A stretch of DNA of 64,000 nt from Nonomuraea fuscirosea (GCF_003001935.1 NZ_PVNG01000025.1:162632-226631); one strand, 5' to 3'. Shown: positions 33,525 through 42,256, numbered from the stretch's first letter. Notes: generated from the letters alone by a model not told the origin. Made by a program: numbers and translations.

Positions 33525-34490
33525 TCAGCGCTCGTTGCCGGCGCGCAGCCAGGCGAGGTAGTCGGCGACCCCGCGCTCGGTGTCGTACTCGGGCTCGAAA
33601 CCGGTGTCGGCGCGCAGCCGGGTGGTGTCGAGCCAGGTGCGGCCCGCGGCCGGGTCGCGGCCCTCGGGGAGGTCGACGCCGGCGCCGGGGACGAGTTTCC
33701 TGATCGCCGCGGCGACCTCCCCGTTGGTGGTCAGGCGTCCCGAGGACACGTTGTAGGTGGGGTGCCGGAGCCGGTCGGCGGTCTGGAGCAGGGCCAGGGC
33801 GCGGCCGCAGTCCTTGACGTAGCACAGGTCGATGCCGTCGCCGGCGTGGGCGCCGCCCCGCAGCGTGGACAGGTCGGGCGCGGTGCCGTGGACGGCGGCG
33901 TGGACGAGCTGGGGCGCGGCGAAGAACGGCGACGGGTTGTGCCCGAGCGGGCCCCAGATGGCGCCGATGCGGTAGCTGACGGTCTCCAGGTCGATGACCT
34001 GGCGCAGGTGGTCGGCCAGCAGCTCGGCGATCTTCTTGAAGCCGGGGATGGGGTGGGGCGCGGTCATCGGCAGCGGCAGGTCCTCGGCCAGCGGGCCCTC
34101 CGCGACACCGGCGCCGCCGTACACGCCGATGGTGCTGGCCAGGCCGAGGCGGCGCACCTGCCATTCCTGGGCGGCCCGGTAGACGTTGAGCAGGCTCTTG
34201 ATCGCCCGCTCCGCGCCCTCCAGCGGTTCGTGCCCGCCGGCCGGCCACGGCATCGAGCCGGCCAGGTGCAGGATGCCGGTGATCTTGTAGCGGTCGCCGA
34301 GGCCGAGCAGCGCGCGCTCGTCGTGGAGGTCGGCCCGCTCGACGAACAGCCGCTCGCCGGCCTCGGCCGCGAAGGCGGCGGGGACCTCGGCGGGGCGGCG
34401 CTGGACGAGCACGCAGGATTCGCCCAGGTCGAGCAGGGCGCGGGTGGTGGCCGTGCCGATGAAGCCCAGCCCGCCGGTGATGAGGATCAT
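33525..34490 (-). CDS. NAD-dependent epimerase/dehydratase family protein with altered active site
   Basis: A 321-residue extended SDR. MILITGGLGFIGTATTRALL is the NAD-binding start and LASTIGVYGGAGVAEG carries the catalytic Ser/Thr. At the position where YxxxK is expected the sequence reads HPIPGFKKIAELLADH: the lysine is there but the tyrosine is replaced, so activity may be lost or changed. It is convergent with the plus-strand operon and has its own promoter region with a 13-bp palindrome (34509-34521). It probably belongs to the same glycan locus by position and family. Confidence 0.85.
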   Translation of the reverse strand: MILITGGLGFIGTATTRALLDLGESCVLVQRRPAEVPAAFAAEAGERLFVERADLHDERALLGLGDRYKITGILHLAGSMPWPAGGHEPLEGAERAIKSLLNVYRAAQEWQVRRLGLASTIGVYGGAGVAEGPLAEDLPLPMTAPHPIPGFKKIAELLADHLRQVIDLETVSYRIGAIWGPLGHNPSPFFAAPQLVHAAVHGTAPDLSTLRGGAHAGDGIDLCYVKDCGRALALLQTADRLRHPTYNVSSGRLTTNGEVAAAIRKLVPGAGVDLPEGRDPAAGRTWLDTTRLRADTGFEPEYDTERGVADYLAWLRAGNER

Positions 34491-34508
34491 TGTCAGCCCT
34501 TCAAATCA

Positions 34509-34521
34509 TCAGTGCAACTGA
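34509..34521. promoter_or_regulatory. Operator-like palindrome upstream of the minus-strand epimerase
   Basis: TCAGT-GCA-ACTGA, embedded in a wider inverted repeat (ATTGTCAG at 34489-34496 with CTGACAAT at 34518-34525). It lies 19 bp before the epimerase ATG, where a repressor would block transcription. The regulator is unknown. Confidence 0.5.
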
Positions 34522-34586
34522 CAATCAGGCTAGCACGGCAGAATCGCTCCTCGTACGGGAGCCGGTCGAAGGGCCGGCAACAGGTG

Positions 34587-34612
34587 AGGCCCGGCCGTTT
34601 CCGGCCGGGCCT
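34587..34612. terminator. Hairpin terminator downstream of mshC
   Basis: AGGCCCGGCCG / CGGCCGGGCCT, a perfect 11-bp stem with the 4-nt loop TTTC, about 100 bp past the mshC stop on the minus strand and facing the epimerase promoter. Confidence 0.7.
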
Positions 34613-34626
34613 TCAGGGGTGGTGGG

Positions 34627-34755
34627 TCAGAGCGTGTCGCCGAGGAGGGCATCGGCCAGGGGCGGTGGATCAGAGCCCGGCGCCGGGCAGGGCGCCGGAG
34701 AGGGGTGGCAGGTCAGAGCGCGACACCGAGCAGGGCGTCGGCGAGGTCTCTGACC
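34627..34755. repeat. 43-bp tandem triplication of the mshC 3' end
   Basis: Three imperfect copies start at 34627, 34670 and 34713, exactly 43 bp apart, each beginning with TCAGAGC (stop codon of mshC on the minus strand). Read on the minus strand the last copy is the true C-terminus (ADALLGVAL-stop). The outermost copy still reads ADALLGDTL-stop in another frame. The two extra copies lie outside the gene. Confidence 0.8.
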
Positions 34756-35936
34756 AGGGCGGGGGCGGCGGAGTCGGAGCCGCCGGCGGTGAGGGCGCGT
34801 TCGGCCCAGGCGTCGATCGCGGCCAGCGCGCCCGGCGAGTCGAGGTCGTCGGCCAGCCGGGCGCGGACCGTCGCCAGCAGCTCGTCCGCCGGCGGCCCCG
34901 ACGCCAGGGCGGTGGCCGAGCGCCACCGCGCCAGTCTGCGCTCGGCCTCGGCCATCAGCTCCGGCACGTATTCCCAGTCGGCGCGGTAGTGGTGCGCCAG
35001 CAGGACGAGCCTGATCGCCATCGGGTCGTGCTCGCGCCGCAGCCTGGAGACGAAGACGAGGTTGCCCTTCGACTTCGACATCTTCTCGCCGTCGAGCGCC
35101 ACCATGCCGGCGTGGGTGTAGAACTTCGCGAACGGCCACTCGCCGGTCGCGGCGTGCCCCTCGGAGGCGCCGCACTCGTGGTGCGGGAAGATCAGGTCGG
35201 AGCCGCCGCCCGCCACGTCGTAGCCGGGCCCCAGGTGGTCGAGGGCGATCGTGGTGCACTCGATGTGCCAGCCGGGGCGGCCGCGGCCCAGCGGGGACTC
35301 CCAGGCGGGCTCCCCCGGTCGTTCGGCGCGCCACAGCAGCCAGTCGAGCGGGTCGCGCTTGCCGGGCCGCTCGGGGTCGCCGCCGCGCTCGGCGAACAGG
35401 GCGGTCATCTGCGCCTCGTCGTAGCCGGACACCTGGCCGAACTTGGGGGCGTCGGCCACGCTGAAGTAGACGTCGCCGTCGAGGTCGTAGGTGACGCCCT
35501 TGGCGCCCAGCTTGGCGATCAGGTCCGCCACCCGGCCGACGACCTCGGTGACGCCGACGTATTCGCGCGGCGGCAGGATCCGCAGCGCCTCCATGTCGCC
35601 GCGGAACAGCTCGATCTCGCGCTCGGCCAGCTCCTGCCAGTCGACGCCGGTCTGCTCCGCCCGTTCCAGCAGCGGATCGTCCACGTCCGTGGCGTTCTGC
35701 GTGTAGTGGACCTCGTGGCCGGCGTCGCGCCAGACGCGGCCCACCAGGTCGAAGGCGTGGTAGGTGTTGGCGTGGCCGAGGTGGGTGGCGTCGTAGGGGG
35801 TGATGCCGCAGACGTACATCCTGGCGGTGGGGCCGGGGTCGGTCTGCCGCACCTGCTTGGCGGAGGTGTCGTAGAGACTCAGCGGAATGCTCTCACCTGG
35901 GAGCTTTGGAACGTTCTGGGCAGACCACGATCTCAT
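34713..35936 (-). CDS. mshC: Cysteine:glucosaminyl-inositol ligase, mycothiol synthesis
   Basis: A 407-residue ATP-dependent ligase related to cysteinyl-tRNA synthetase. It joins cysteine to GlcN-inositol, the third step of mycothiol synthesis. The N-terminus MRSWSAQNVPKLPGESIPLS is diagnostic of MshC. HIGH-type motif is THLGHANTYHAF, the KMSKS motif is GEKMSKSKGN, and zinc ligands are in YVCGITPY, IECTTIALDH and PHHECGASEGH. TAGGCT lies 7 nt before ATG 35936 with no ribosome site, fitting a leaderless transcript. Presence of mycothiol supports assignment to Actinomycetota. Confidence 0.97.
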   Translation of the reverse strand: MRSWSAQNVPKLPGESIPLSLYDTSAKQVRQTDPGPTARMYVCGITPYDATHLGHANTYHAFDLVGRVWRDAGHEVHYTQNATDVDDPLLERAEQTGVDWQELAEREIELFRGDMEALRILPPREYVGVTEVVGRVADLIAKLGAKGVTYDLDGDVYFSVADAPKFGQVSGYDEAQMTALFAERGGDPERPGKRDPLDWLLWRAERPGEPAWESPLGRGRPGWHIECTTIALDHLGPGYDVAGGGSDLIFPHHECGASEGHAATGEWPFAKFYTHAGMVALDGEKMSKSKGNLVFVSRLRREHDPMAIRLVLLAHHYRADWEYVPELMAEAERRLARWRSATALASGPPADELLATVRARLADDLDSPGALAAIDAWAERALTAGGSDSAAPALVRDLADALLGVAL

Positions 35937-35946
35937 GCCTTTGAGC

Positions 35947-36597
35947 CTATCCGTCCCGATCGGCGGTCAGGTCGGTGAACTCGTACGTGACCTCGCCCGG
36001 CTCGATCGCGACCTCCATCACCGACAGGGAGGCGAAGAGCCGGCCGTCGGGCAGCTCGTGCCGGATGATGAGCGCGCCGCGGTCGGCGGACGGCTCCTCC
36101 TCGATCAGCGCGCGCCAGTCGTCGCTGTCACGGAAGCGGGGCAGGTAGGCGCGCACCCGCTCGCTCTCGTCGTCCAGGCCCGAGTTGACGACCATGCTGG
36201 TGCCGGCGGGCAGGTCGGAGCGGACCGGCCGCTCGCCGTCCCAGCTGAGCAGCCGCACCCGCGTCAGGTCGGCGAGCACCAGGTGGAAGGGGTCGTAGCG
36301 GGTCAGGTCGCCTTCGGGCAGCTCTCCCGTGTACGCGGCCTTGAGCGCCAGGTCGCCGCGCGAGACCTTGGTCGTCTCCTCGGCGGCCTTGCCGTGCCCG
36401 TTGAGCAGCGCCGCGGCGCGGCGGGCCGCCGGATGGACGGCCAGCCAGGTGCCGCCCGCCTTGAGGTCACGCCCGCCGATCACGCCCGGGTAGTCGGGCC
36501 AGTGCTCCCCCGGCCCCTCCCACGGGCGATCGGCGAACTCGTCGCGCACGCCCATGAGTGTCAGCCGCGGCCCGGTCTTCACGATCAGCGTGCACAT
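35947..36597 (-). CDS. NRDE (TANGO2-like) family protein
   Basis: A 216-residue protein with MCTLIVKTGP at the N-terminus; Cys2 may become the N-terminal nucleophile residue. The family's NRDE-like segment reads GVRDEFADRPWEGPGEHWPD. Conserved features include WLAVHPAARRAAALLNGHG and MVVNSGLDDE. Function is unknown in bacteria; an Ntn-hydrolase-like fold has been proposed for the family. TACCCT (36605-36610 on the minus strand) is 7 nt before ATG 36597, so it has its own leaderless promoter rather than depending on the upstream operon. Confidence 0.85.
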   Translation of the reverse strand: MCTLIVKTGPRLTLMGVRDEFADRPWEGPGEHWPDYPGVIGGRDLKAGGTWLAVHPAARRAAALLNGHGKAAEETTKVSRGDLALKAAYTGELPEGDLTRYDPFHLVLADLTRVRLLSWDGERPVRSDLPAGTSMVVNSGLDDESERVRAYLPRFRDSDDWRALIEEEPSADRGALIIRHELPDGRLFASLSVMEVAIEPGEVTYEFTDLTADRDG

Positions 36598-36630
36598 GAG
36601 GCAAAGGGTAATAAACGGCTTCGCGCTCTG

Positions 36631-37395
36631 TTAAATGGGGGGCCAGGGTATGGCGGGCCACCCCTCCGACGGGTACGGATGCACGCCGGTGTCGAGCAGC
36701 CGCCTGACCCGCTGCCAGGTGGCCTCGACCTCGGCCAGCGTCAGCAGCTCGCGCAGCCTGCGCCCCAGGGAGCCGGACTCGAGGTCGCGCTCCAGCTTGG
36801 CCAGCACCGCCACCGCCTCGCGGGCCAGGGGCTTGCCGCGCCACTGCCACAGCACCGTGCGGAGTTTGTCCTCGGCGGAGAAGCAGACGCCGTGGTCGAC
36901 CCCGTAGACGTGCCCGGTGGGCAGCGGCAGCAGGTGGCCGCCCTTGCGGTCGGCGTTGTTGACCACCGCGTCGAACACCGCCATCCGGCGCACCACCGGG
37001 TTGCGGCTCTTGACCAGCCGCATGAGGTCGATCTCGCGCTCGGTGTCGATCCACAGCTGGCACATGCCCGGCCCGAACGGCCCCTCGCGGTAGACCGTGG
37101 GCGGCACGATGCGCCAGCCGGTGGCCTGCGAGACCTCGAAGGCGGCCACCTCGCGGGCGGCGAGGGTGCCGTCGGGGAAGTCCCACAGGGGGCGCTCGCC
37201 GCGTACGGGCTTGTAGACGCAGGCGGCCGAGCGCGCGCCCAGCTTGACCGAGCAGTAGAGCGTCATGTTGGTCGCCTCGACGAGGCGGCCCGCGACCTCG
37301 ATGCTCCCGTCACGGAGCAGCGTCAGCGCCTCCTCGTCCCGCATCAGCTGCGGCTGGGAGTGCTTGACGGCCGGTTCGCTCTCCGGAGCGGTCAT
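36631..37395 (-). CDS. SCO1664-like protein with PI3/4-kinase-like fold
   Basis: A 254-residue protein of the actinobacterial SCO1664 family. Kinase-like elements: CSVKLGARSAACVYKPVRGE with the presumptive ATP-binding lysine, VFDAVVNNADRKGGHLL (the HRD-like DxxxxNxDR catalytic loop) and VYGVDHGVCFS (DFG-like Asp). Activity on lipid or protein has not, to my knowledge, been established. ATG 37395 overlaps the DUF3090 stop (ATGA), so the two are coupled. The order histidine phosphatase, DUF3090, this protein is conserved in actinobacteria from memory. Confidence 0.9.
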   Translation of the reverse strand: MTAPESEPAVKHSQPQLMRDEEALTLLRDGSIEVAGRLVEATNMTLYCSVKLGARSAACVYKPVRGERPLWDFPDGTLAAREVAAFEVSQATGWRIVPPTVYREGPFGPGMCQLWIDTEREIDLMRLVKSRNPVVRRMAVFDAVVNNADRKGGHLLPLPTGHVYGVDHGVCFSAEDKLRTVLWQWRGKPLAREAVAVLAKLERDLESGSLGRRLRELLTLAEVEATWQRVRRLLDTGVHPYPSEGWPAIPWPPI

Positions 37396-37940
37396 GAAGC
37401 CGCCTCACCCCCGCGGTAGCCGTTGAGACGGACACAGACATGCCCGGCGGCGTCGAGTGGCTGCCCGCAGAGCGGGCACGGCGGCCGGCCCGCCGCGACG
37501 ATCTGCAGGGCCCGCTGGGTGAAGGCGCGGGCCGCCCCCGCGCTGATGCGCACGCGCAGCACCGCGGGATCGGGCCGTTCGAGATCGTCCTCGTCGACGG
37601 CCTCCTGCGCCTCGATCACCACTTGCGCCTTCTCGGCGTCCCAGGTCAGCGCCATGGTGCCGACGCGGAAGTCCTCCGCGAGCGGCACGTCGAGCGGCGC
37701 GTCGTCGGCCAGGTCGGCCGGGGCCAGCGCCGGCACCTGGGCGGTGCCCCCGCTGAGCCGCAGCACCTCGTCGAGCAGCTCGTCCAGCCTGCCCGCGAGC
37801 GCGGCCACCTGCAGTTTCTCCAGCGCCACCGTGGTCAGTCTGCCCTCGGCCCTGGCCTGCAGATAGAAGACCCGTGCGCCTGGTTGCCCCAAGGCACCGG
37901 CGACGAACCTCTCTGGTGGGTCGTAGTCGAAGACCGGCAT
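37392..37940 (-). CDS. DUF3090 protein with C-terminal zinc-ribbon-like motif
   Basis: A 182-residue protein opening MPVFDYDPPERFVAGALGQP. The C-terminus has CPLCGQPLDAAGHVC-x-RLNGY, a CxxC...C pattern likely to bind zinc. The acidic middle (EDDLERPDPAVL) is typical of DUF3090. Function unknown; it is always near a histidine phosphatase and the SCO1664-like kinase-fold protein, suggesting a common pathway. The start follows the phosphatase stop by 9 nt and is preceded by AAGG. Confidence 0.92.
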   Translation of the reverse strand: MPVFDYDPPERFVAGALGQPGARVFYLQARAEGRLTTVALEKLQVAALAGRLDELLDEVLRLSGGTAQVPALAPADLADDAPLDVPLAEDFRVGTMALTWDAEKAQVVIEAQEAVDEDDLERPDPAVLRVRISAGAARAFTQRALQIVAAGRPPCPLCGQPLDAAGHVCVRLNGYRGGEAAS

Positions 37941-37949
37941 AGCCTGACC

Positions 37950-38636
37950 TTACGTGGTTCCGGGCCCGCCGCCGACGGCGGCATCGCTCCCGGTGATGTT
38001 TTCTCCCCCGTCTTTCTCCTCCGAATCCTCAGGAAGCCTCAAATCCCCCATGTCGTTAAGCCTGAGAAGAAAGGGACGCAAGGGGGCATAGCGAATGACG
38101 GTGAGAGCCGCCGGATCAGCGGTTATGCGCTGAAACTGATCGAGATGCAGGCCCAGGGCGTCCGCGACGATCGCCTTGATCACGTCTCCGTGGCTGCAGA
38201 CCAGGTAGACACCCTTACTCCCGAGGCGCTGATTCCACTCCCTGACCGCCGCCACGGCCCGGTGCTGCATCACGGCCAGCGGCTCCCCCTCAGGGAACGT
38301 CGCCGCGCTCGGATGGGCCTGCACGACCTGCCACAGGGGCTCCTCGGCCAGTTCCTTCAGCGGCCGGCCGGTCCACGTGCCGTAGCCGCACTCGATGAAA
38401 CGTTCGTCCGTCGAGACGTCCGTCTCCCGTCCTTCCGCTACCGCTTGCGCCGTTTCCCGGCAACGTTCGAGCGGGCTGGAGACAATGGCGTCGAGCCTGA
38501 CGCTCGCGACGCGCCCGGCGAGCGCGGCGGCCTGCGCCCTACCCGCCTCGCTCAGATGCACCCCCGGGGTACGGCCGGCCAGCACCGGCCCGGTGAGGTC
38601 CGTCAGCCCGTGCCGGGCCAGAAGCAGCGTGGTCAT
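37950..38636 (-). CDS. Histidine phosphatase family protein (MSMEG_4193-like)
   Basis: A 228-residue phosphatase of the phosphoglycerate-mutase superfamily. The phosphohistidine motif is LLLARHGLTD; other catalytic residues are in SSPLERCRETAQA (Arg), FIECGYGTWTGRPL (Glu) and VCSHGDVIKAI (second His). Substrate is unknown. The start is ATG 38636 or GTG 38639/38663; none has a clear ribosome site. A TACCGT hexamer at 38683-38688 on the minus strand, overlapping the divergent promoter of the aldo/keto reductase, is a candidate -10. It heads the three-gene operon with DUF3090 and the SCO1664-like gene. Confidence 0.9.
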   Translation of the reverse strand: MTTLLLARHGLTDLTGPVLAGRTPGVHLSEAGRAQAAALAGRVASVRLDAIVSSPLERCRETAQAVAEGRETDVSTDERFIECGYGTWTGRPLKELAEEPLWQVVQAHPSAATFPEGEPLAVMQHRAVAAVREWNQRLGSKGVYLVCSHGDVIKAIVADALGLHLDQFQRITADPAALTVIRYAPLRPFLLRLNDMGDLRLPEDSEEKDGGENITGSDAAVGGGPGTT

Positions 38637-38700
38637 CACGTAAGTGTCGCAGGCGTCGATCACAACGTTTCATCGGCCTGGACGGTAACCTGGCGGGATC

Positions 38701-39648
38701 ATGGAGCAGCGCTATGTCGGCCTGAGCGGCCTGTCGGTGTCCCGGGTGGGGCTCGGCACGATGACCTGGGGGCGTGACACCGACGCGGACGAGGCCGCCG
38801 CCCAGCTCCGCACGTTCCTCGACGCGGGCGGCAACCTGGTCGACACGGCCGACGTCTACACCGGCGGCGACGCCGAGCGGCTGCTGGGCCGGATGTTGCG
38901 CGACTCCGTGCCGCGCTCGGAGCTGGTGATCTCCACCAAGGCCGTGGTGACGCCGACGGGCCGCCGGCCGCGCGACGCCTCCAGGCGTCATCTGATCGCC
39001 GCGGTGGACGACTCGCTCAACCGCCTCGGGCTCGACTACGTCGACCTGTGGCAGCTGCACACCTACGACGCCGAGGTGCCTCTGGAGGAGACCCTCGCCG
39101 CGCTCGACGCGATCGTCTCCTCCGGCCGTGCCGTCTACGCGGGCGTGTGCGACTACGCCGGCTGGCAGCTGGCCGCCGCCTCCGTCACCCAGAAGATGAT
39201 CCCCGGCCGCATCCCGATCACCGCGGCCCAGGCCGAATACTCGCTGCTGGCCCGCGAGCCCGAGCGCGAGCTGCTGCCCGCCGCGGCTCATCTGGGCGTC
39301 GGCGTGCTGGCCTGGTCGCCGCTCGGGCGCGGGGTGCTGACCGGCAAATACCGCACCGGCGTCCCCGCCGACTCGCGCGCCGCGACCCCGCACTTCGCCG
39401 ACTTCGTCCGCCCCTATCTGGACGAACGGTCGCGCCGGGTGGTCGAGTCCGTCATGACCGCCGCCGACGGGCTCGGCGTGTCGCCGCTGGCGGTGGCCCT
39501 GTCCTGGGTACGCGACCAGCCGGGGATCGCCTCGGCCATCGTCGGCGCCCGTACGCATGCGCAGCTCAAAGGCATCCTCCCGGCGGAGGACGTGGTGCTG
39601 CCGATAGAGATCCGAGAGGCCCTCGATGACGTGTCGTCCCTCGACTGA
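38701..39648 (+). CDS. Aldo/keto reductase
   Basis: A 315-residue NADPH-dependent oxidoreductase with a TIM-barrel fold. The family elements are GLGTMTWGRDTD, the catalytic Asp/Tyr in LVDTADVYTGGDAER, Lys in VISTKAV and His in DLWQLHTYD. The cofactor region has SPLGRGVLTGKY and AIVGARTHAQL. TAACCT (38686-38691) lies 9 nt before ATG 38701 and no ribosome site is visible, indicating a leaderless transcript from a promoter that overlaps the divergent phosphatase promoter. Substrate unknown. Confidence 0.93.
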   Translation: MEQRYVGLSGLSVSRVGLGTMTWGRDTDADEAAAQLRTFLDAGGNLVDTADVYTGGDAERLLGRMLRDSVPRSELVISTKAVVTPTGRRPRDASRRHLIAAVDDSLNRLGLDYVDLWQLHTYDAEVPLEETLAALDAIVSSGRAVYAGVCDYAGWQLAAASVTQKMIPGRIPITAAQAEYSLLAREPERELLPAAAHLGVGVLAWSPLGRGVLTGKYRTGVPADSRAATPHFADFVRPYLDERSRRVVESVMTAADGLGVSPLAVALSWVRDQPGIASAIVGARTHAQLKGILPAEDVVLPIEIREALDDVSSLD

Positions 39649-39817
39649 CCGGCCGTGCCCCCATGGCCCCCAGGGCTCCGAGGCGGCCGCCGGGGAACGA
39701 GAGACCTTCTCGCGTATCACTAGTCGGTACCGAATCGCAACGTTACCCGCGAAAAGCCTGCGTCTGAGGTCCGATGTCCATAAAGATTTCCTCCAGAAGC
39801 GACGCAGGAGGGGACGG

Positions 39818-40663
39818 ATGGGGAGCAGGACCGCGATCTCGGCTGGAGTTCTCGCGGTGGCGCTGGCGGCCGTCCCGGTGGCGGCGCCTGCCGCCTCGGC
39901 CGCGGCCCAGGACTGCACGCGCGACGGTGGCCTGCTCGCCGGGGTGACCAACACGCTGTGCGACGTCGTGGGCGCGGTCACCGGCACCGTCGACACGCTC
40001 ACCGGCGGCGCCACACAGCCGCTCACCGACGGGGTGGACAAGACCACCGACGAAGTGCTCGGCCGCGTGGGCGAAGCGGTGCCCACCACGAGGTCCACGC
40101 CCGACCGGCCGGCCACGACGCCCTCGACGCCGCGGCCCAGATCCAGCAGGACGGCCGATCCCGGCCGTTCAGGGGAGGACTGCCTGCCGGTGCTGGCCTG
40201 CGCCAACCAGCAGGGCGTCGAGCGGCTCACCCCGCCGCCCACGCCGGAGCCGTCGGCCGGGCACAAGCGGCGGCCCCGCCAGGGGGCCGCGACCGCCACG
40301 GCGACCGCCTCGGCCCCGGCCCAACCGCGGGTCACCCGCCCGCAGAGCCCGCCCCCGCAGGCGCACACCGTCCGGCCCACGCCGAAGCAGGAGACGGCCC
40401 ACGCCGAGGAGCCCCGGGTGGACCTGCTGTGGCCCAACCCGTTCTCGCACGAGCTCGCGGTGCCGATGCAGGATCAGCGGGTCGTACGGCCCAGCCCGCC
40501 CGCCTCCGACGTGCTGGGGACGGTGCTGACGATCGCGTTGCTGGGCTCGGCGGTGCTGGCGACCCGGATCGTGCAGCAGCGGCGGCACCGTACGGAGCCC
40601 ACGGAGTCGATCCCGTTCGAGCCGGCACGGGCCGGCTCGAACGGACGGCACCGGCTGGCCTGA
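39818..40663 (+). CDS. Secreted, membrane-anchored hypothetical protein
   Basis: A 281-residue protein I do not recognise. ATG 39818 follows AGGAGGGG. An N-terminal signal peptide (GSRTAISAGVLAVALAAVPV, then APAASAAAQ) leads to a segment with paired cysteines (DCTRDGG, LCDVVG, DCLPVLACANQ). A long Pro/Thr/Ala-rich linker follows, then a C-terminal hydrophobic helix (VLGTVLTIALLGSAVLATRI) with a basic tail. The layout suggests a protein anchored at the cell surface and spanning the wall. The upstream 169 bp hold no other gene. Confidence 0.8.
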   Translation: MGSRTAISAGVLAVALAAVPVAAPAASAAAQDCTRDGGLLAGVTNTLCDVVGAVTGTVDTLTGGATQPLTDGVDKTTDEVLGRVGEAVPTTRSTPDRPATTPSTPRPRSSRTADPGRSGEDCLPVLACANQQGVERLTPPPTPEPSAGHKRRPRQGAATATATASAPAQPRVTRPQSPPPQAHTVRPTPKQETAHAEEPRVDLLWPNPFSHELAVPMQDQRVVRPSPPASDVLGTVLTIALLGSAVLATRIVQQRRHRTEPTESIPFEPARAGSNGRHRLA

Positions 40664-40716
40664 ACCGGCCGGGCCTGAAACAGCCGGCCTCGACCAGCCG
40701 GATGGGGTGGGCGGGG

Positions 40717-41481
40717 TCAGCCGCCGATGGCGTGGACGCCGCCGTCGACGTGGACGATCTCGCCCGTCGTCGCGGGGAACCAGTCGGACAGCAGCGCCAC
40801 GCACGCCCTGGCCGTCGGGCCGGTGTCGCCGAGGTCCCAGCCCAGCGGGGCCTTCTCCGGCCAGCTGTCCTCGAACTCGCGGAAGCCGGGGATCGACTTG
40901 GCCGCCATGGTGCGCAGCGGACCCGCCGCCACCAGGTTGACGCGGATGTTCTGCTTGCCCAGGTCGCGGGCCAGGTAGCGGTTGCAGGACTCGAGGCCGG
41001 CCTTGGCCACGCCCATCCAGTCGTAGACCGGCCAGGCCTTGGAGGCGTCGAAGTCGAGCCCGACCACCGCCCCGCCCTCCTTCATCAGCGGCAGGCAGGC
41101 CACGGCCAGCGACTTGTAGGAGTAGGTCGACACCTGCAGCGCGGTGGCGACGTCCTCCCACGAGGTGTTGAGGAAGTTGCCGCCCATCGCCGACTGCGGG
41201 GCGAAGCCGATCGAGTGCACGACGCCGTCGAGCCCGTCGACGTGCTCGCCCACCCGGGCGGCGAGCGTGTCGAGGTGGTCGGTGTTCTGGACGTCGAGCT
41301 CCAGCACCGGCGCCTGCTCGGGCAGCCGCTTGGCGATCCGCTCCACCAGGCTGAGGCGGCCGAAGCCGGTCAGGACGACCGTGGCGCCCTCTTCCTGGGC
41401 CAGTTTGGCCACCGCGAACCCGATCGAGGCGTCGGTCAGCACGCCGCTCACGAGGATCCGCTTGCCGTCGAGAAGTCCCAT
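40717..41481 (-). CDS. fabI: Enoyl-ACP reductase (FabI/InhA)
   Basis: A 254-residue NADH-dependent reductase catalysing the last step of each fatty-acid elongation cycle. The cofactor loop is SGVLTDASIGFAVAKLAQEE, VHSIGFAPQSAMGGNFL follows, and the catalytic Tyr/Lys are in YDWMGVAKAGLES (YxxxxxxK). It ends VDGGVHAIGG as in FabI/InhA. ATG 41481 begins 3 nt after the fabG stop, giving the fabG-inhA operon order known from mycobacteria. It would be the isoniazid/triclosan target type. Confidence 0.95.
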   Translation of the reverse strand: MGLLDGKRILVSGVLTDASIGFAVAKLAQEEGATVVLTGFGRLSLVERIAKRLPEQAPVLELDVQNTDHLDTLAARVGEHVDGLDGVVHSIGFAPQSAMGGNFLNTSWEDVATALQVSTYSYKSLAVACLPLMKEGGAVVGLDFDASKAWPVYDWMGVAKAGLESCNRYLARDLGKQNIRVNLVAAGPLRTMAAKSIPGFREFEDSWPEKAPLGWDLGDTGPTARACVALLSDWFPATTGEIVHVDGGVHAIGG

Positions 41482-41483
41482 TG

Positions 41484-42179
41484 TCAGTGCCCCATTCCAA
41501 GTCCGCCGTCGACGGGGATGACCGCGCCGGTGATGTAGGAGGCGTCGTCGCCGGCCAGGAAGCGCACGACGCGCGCGATCTCCTCGGGGGCCGCCTGCCG
41601 GCCGAGGGGGATGTTGGCCACGATCGCCTCGGTGTCGAGGTCGGCCGTCATGTCGGTGGCCACGAAGCCGGGTGAGACGACGTTGACCGTGATGTTGCGC
41701 GAGCCGTATTCGCGGGCCATGGACCGGGCGAAGCCGATGAGGCCCGCCTTGGAGGCCGCGTAGTTGGTCTGCCCGGCCTGGCCGCTCAGGCCGACGACGG
41801 AGGAGACGAGGATCACCCGGCCGCGCTTGAGCCGCATCATCGGCCTGATCGCCCGCTTGGCGACGCGGTAGGCGCCGGTCAGGTTGGCGTCGATGACGTC
41901 GGTGAAGGTCTCCTCCTTCATCATCGCCAGCAGCGTGTCCTTGGTGATGCCGGCGTTGGAGACCAGGACCTCGACCGGGCCGTGCTCGGCCTCGACCTTG
42001 TCGAAGGCGGCCTCGACGTCGGCCGTGCTGGTGACGTCGCAGCGCACGCCGAACAGGCTCTCGGGCGGCTCCCCCGATCGGTAGGTGACCGCGACGGCGT
42101 CGCCTGCCGCGGCGAGTTCACGGGCGATCGCGAGGCCTATGCCGCGATTGCCCCCGGTGACGAGTACAGAGCGTGCCAT
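41484..42179 (-). CDS. fabG: 3-oxoacyl-ACP reductase (FabG)
   Basis: A 231-residue SDR reducing beta-ketoacyl-ACP with NADPH. Motifs: TGGNRGIGLAIARELAAAG, VSNAGITKDTLL (NAG), the catalytic Ser in VILVSSVVGL and YAASKAGLIGF (YxxxK). The SPGFVATDMT segment is typical of FabG. It is the first gene of the fabG-fabI operon and divergent from tldD, sharing a 77-bp control region. Confidence 0.95.
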   Translation of the reverse strand: MARSVLVTGGNRGIGLAIARELAAAGDAVAVTYRSGEPPESLFGVRCDVTSTADVEAAFDKVEAEHGPVEVLVSNAGITKDTLLAMMKEETFTDVIDANLTGAYRVAKRAIRPMMRLKRGRVILVSSVVGLSGQAGQTNYAASKAGLIGFARSMAREYGSRNITVNVVSPGFVATDMTADLDTEAIVANIPLGRQAAPEEIARVVRFLAGDDASYITGAVIPVDGGLGMGH

Positions 42180-42256
42180 GGGATCTGACGCTATCCCCTA
42201 CCGGCGGGTACCGGCTTGTCCGGGTGAGACAAGATCGCAGGGTTAGGATCGTGGAC

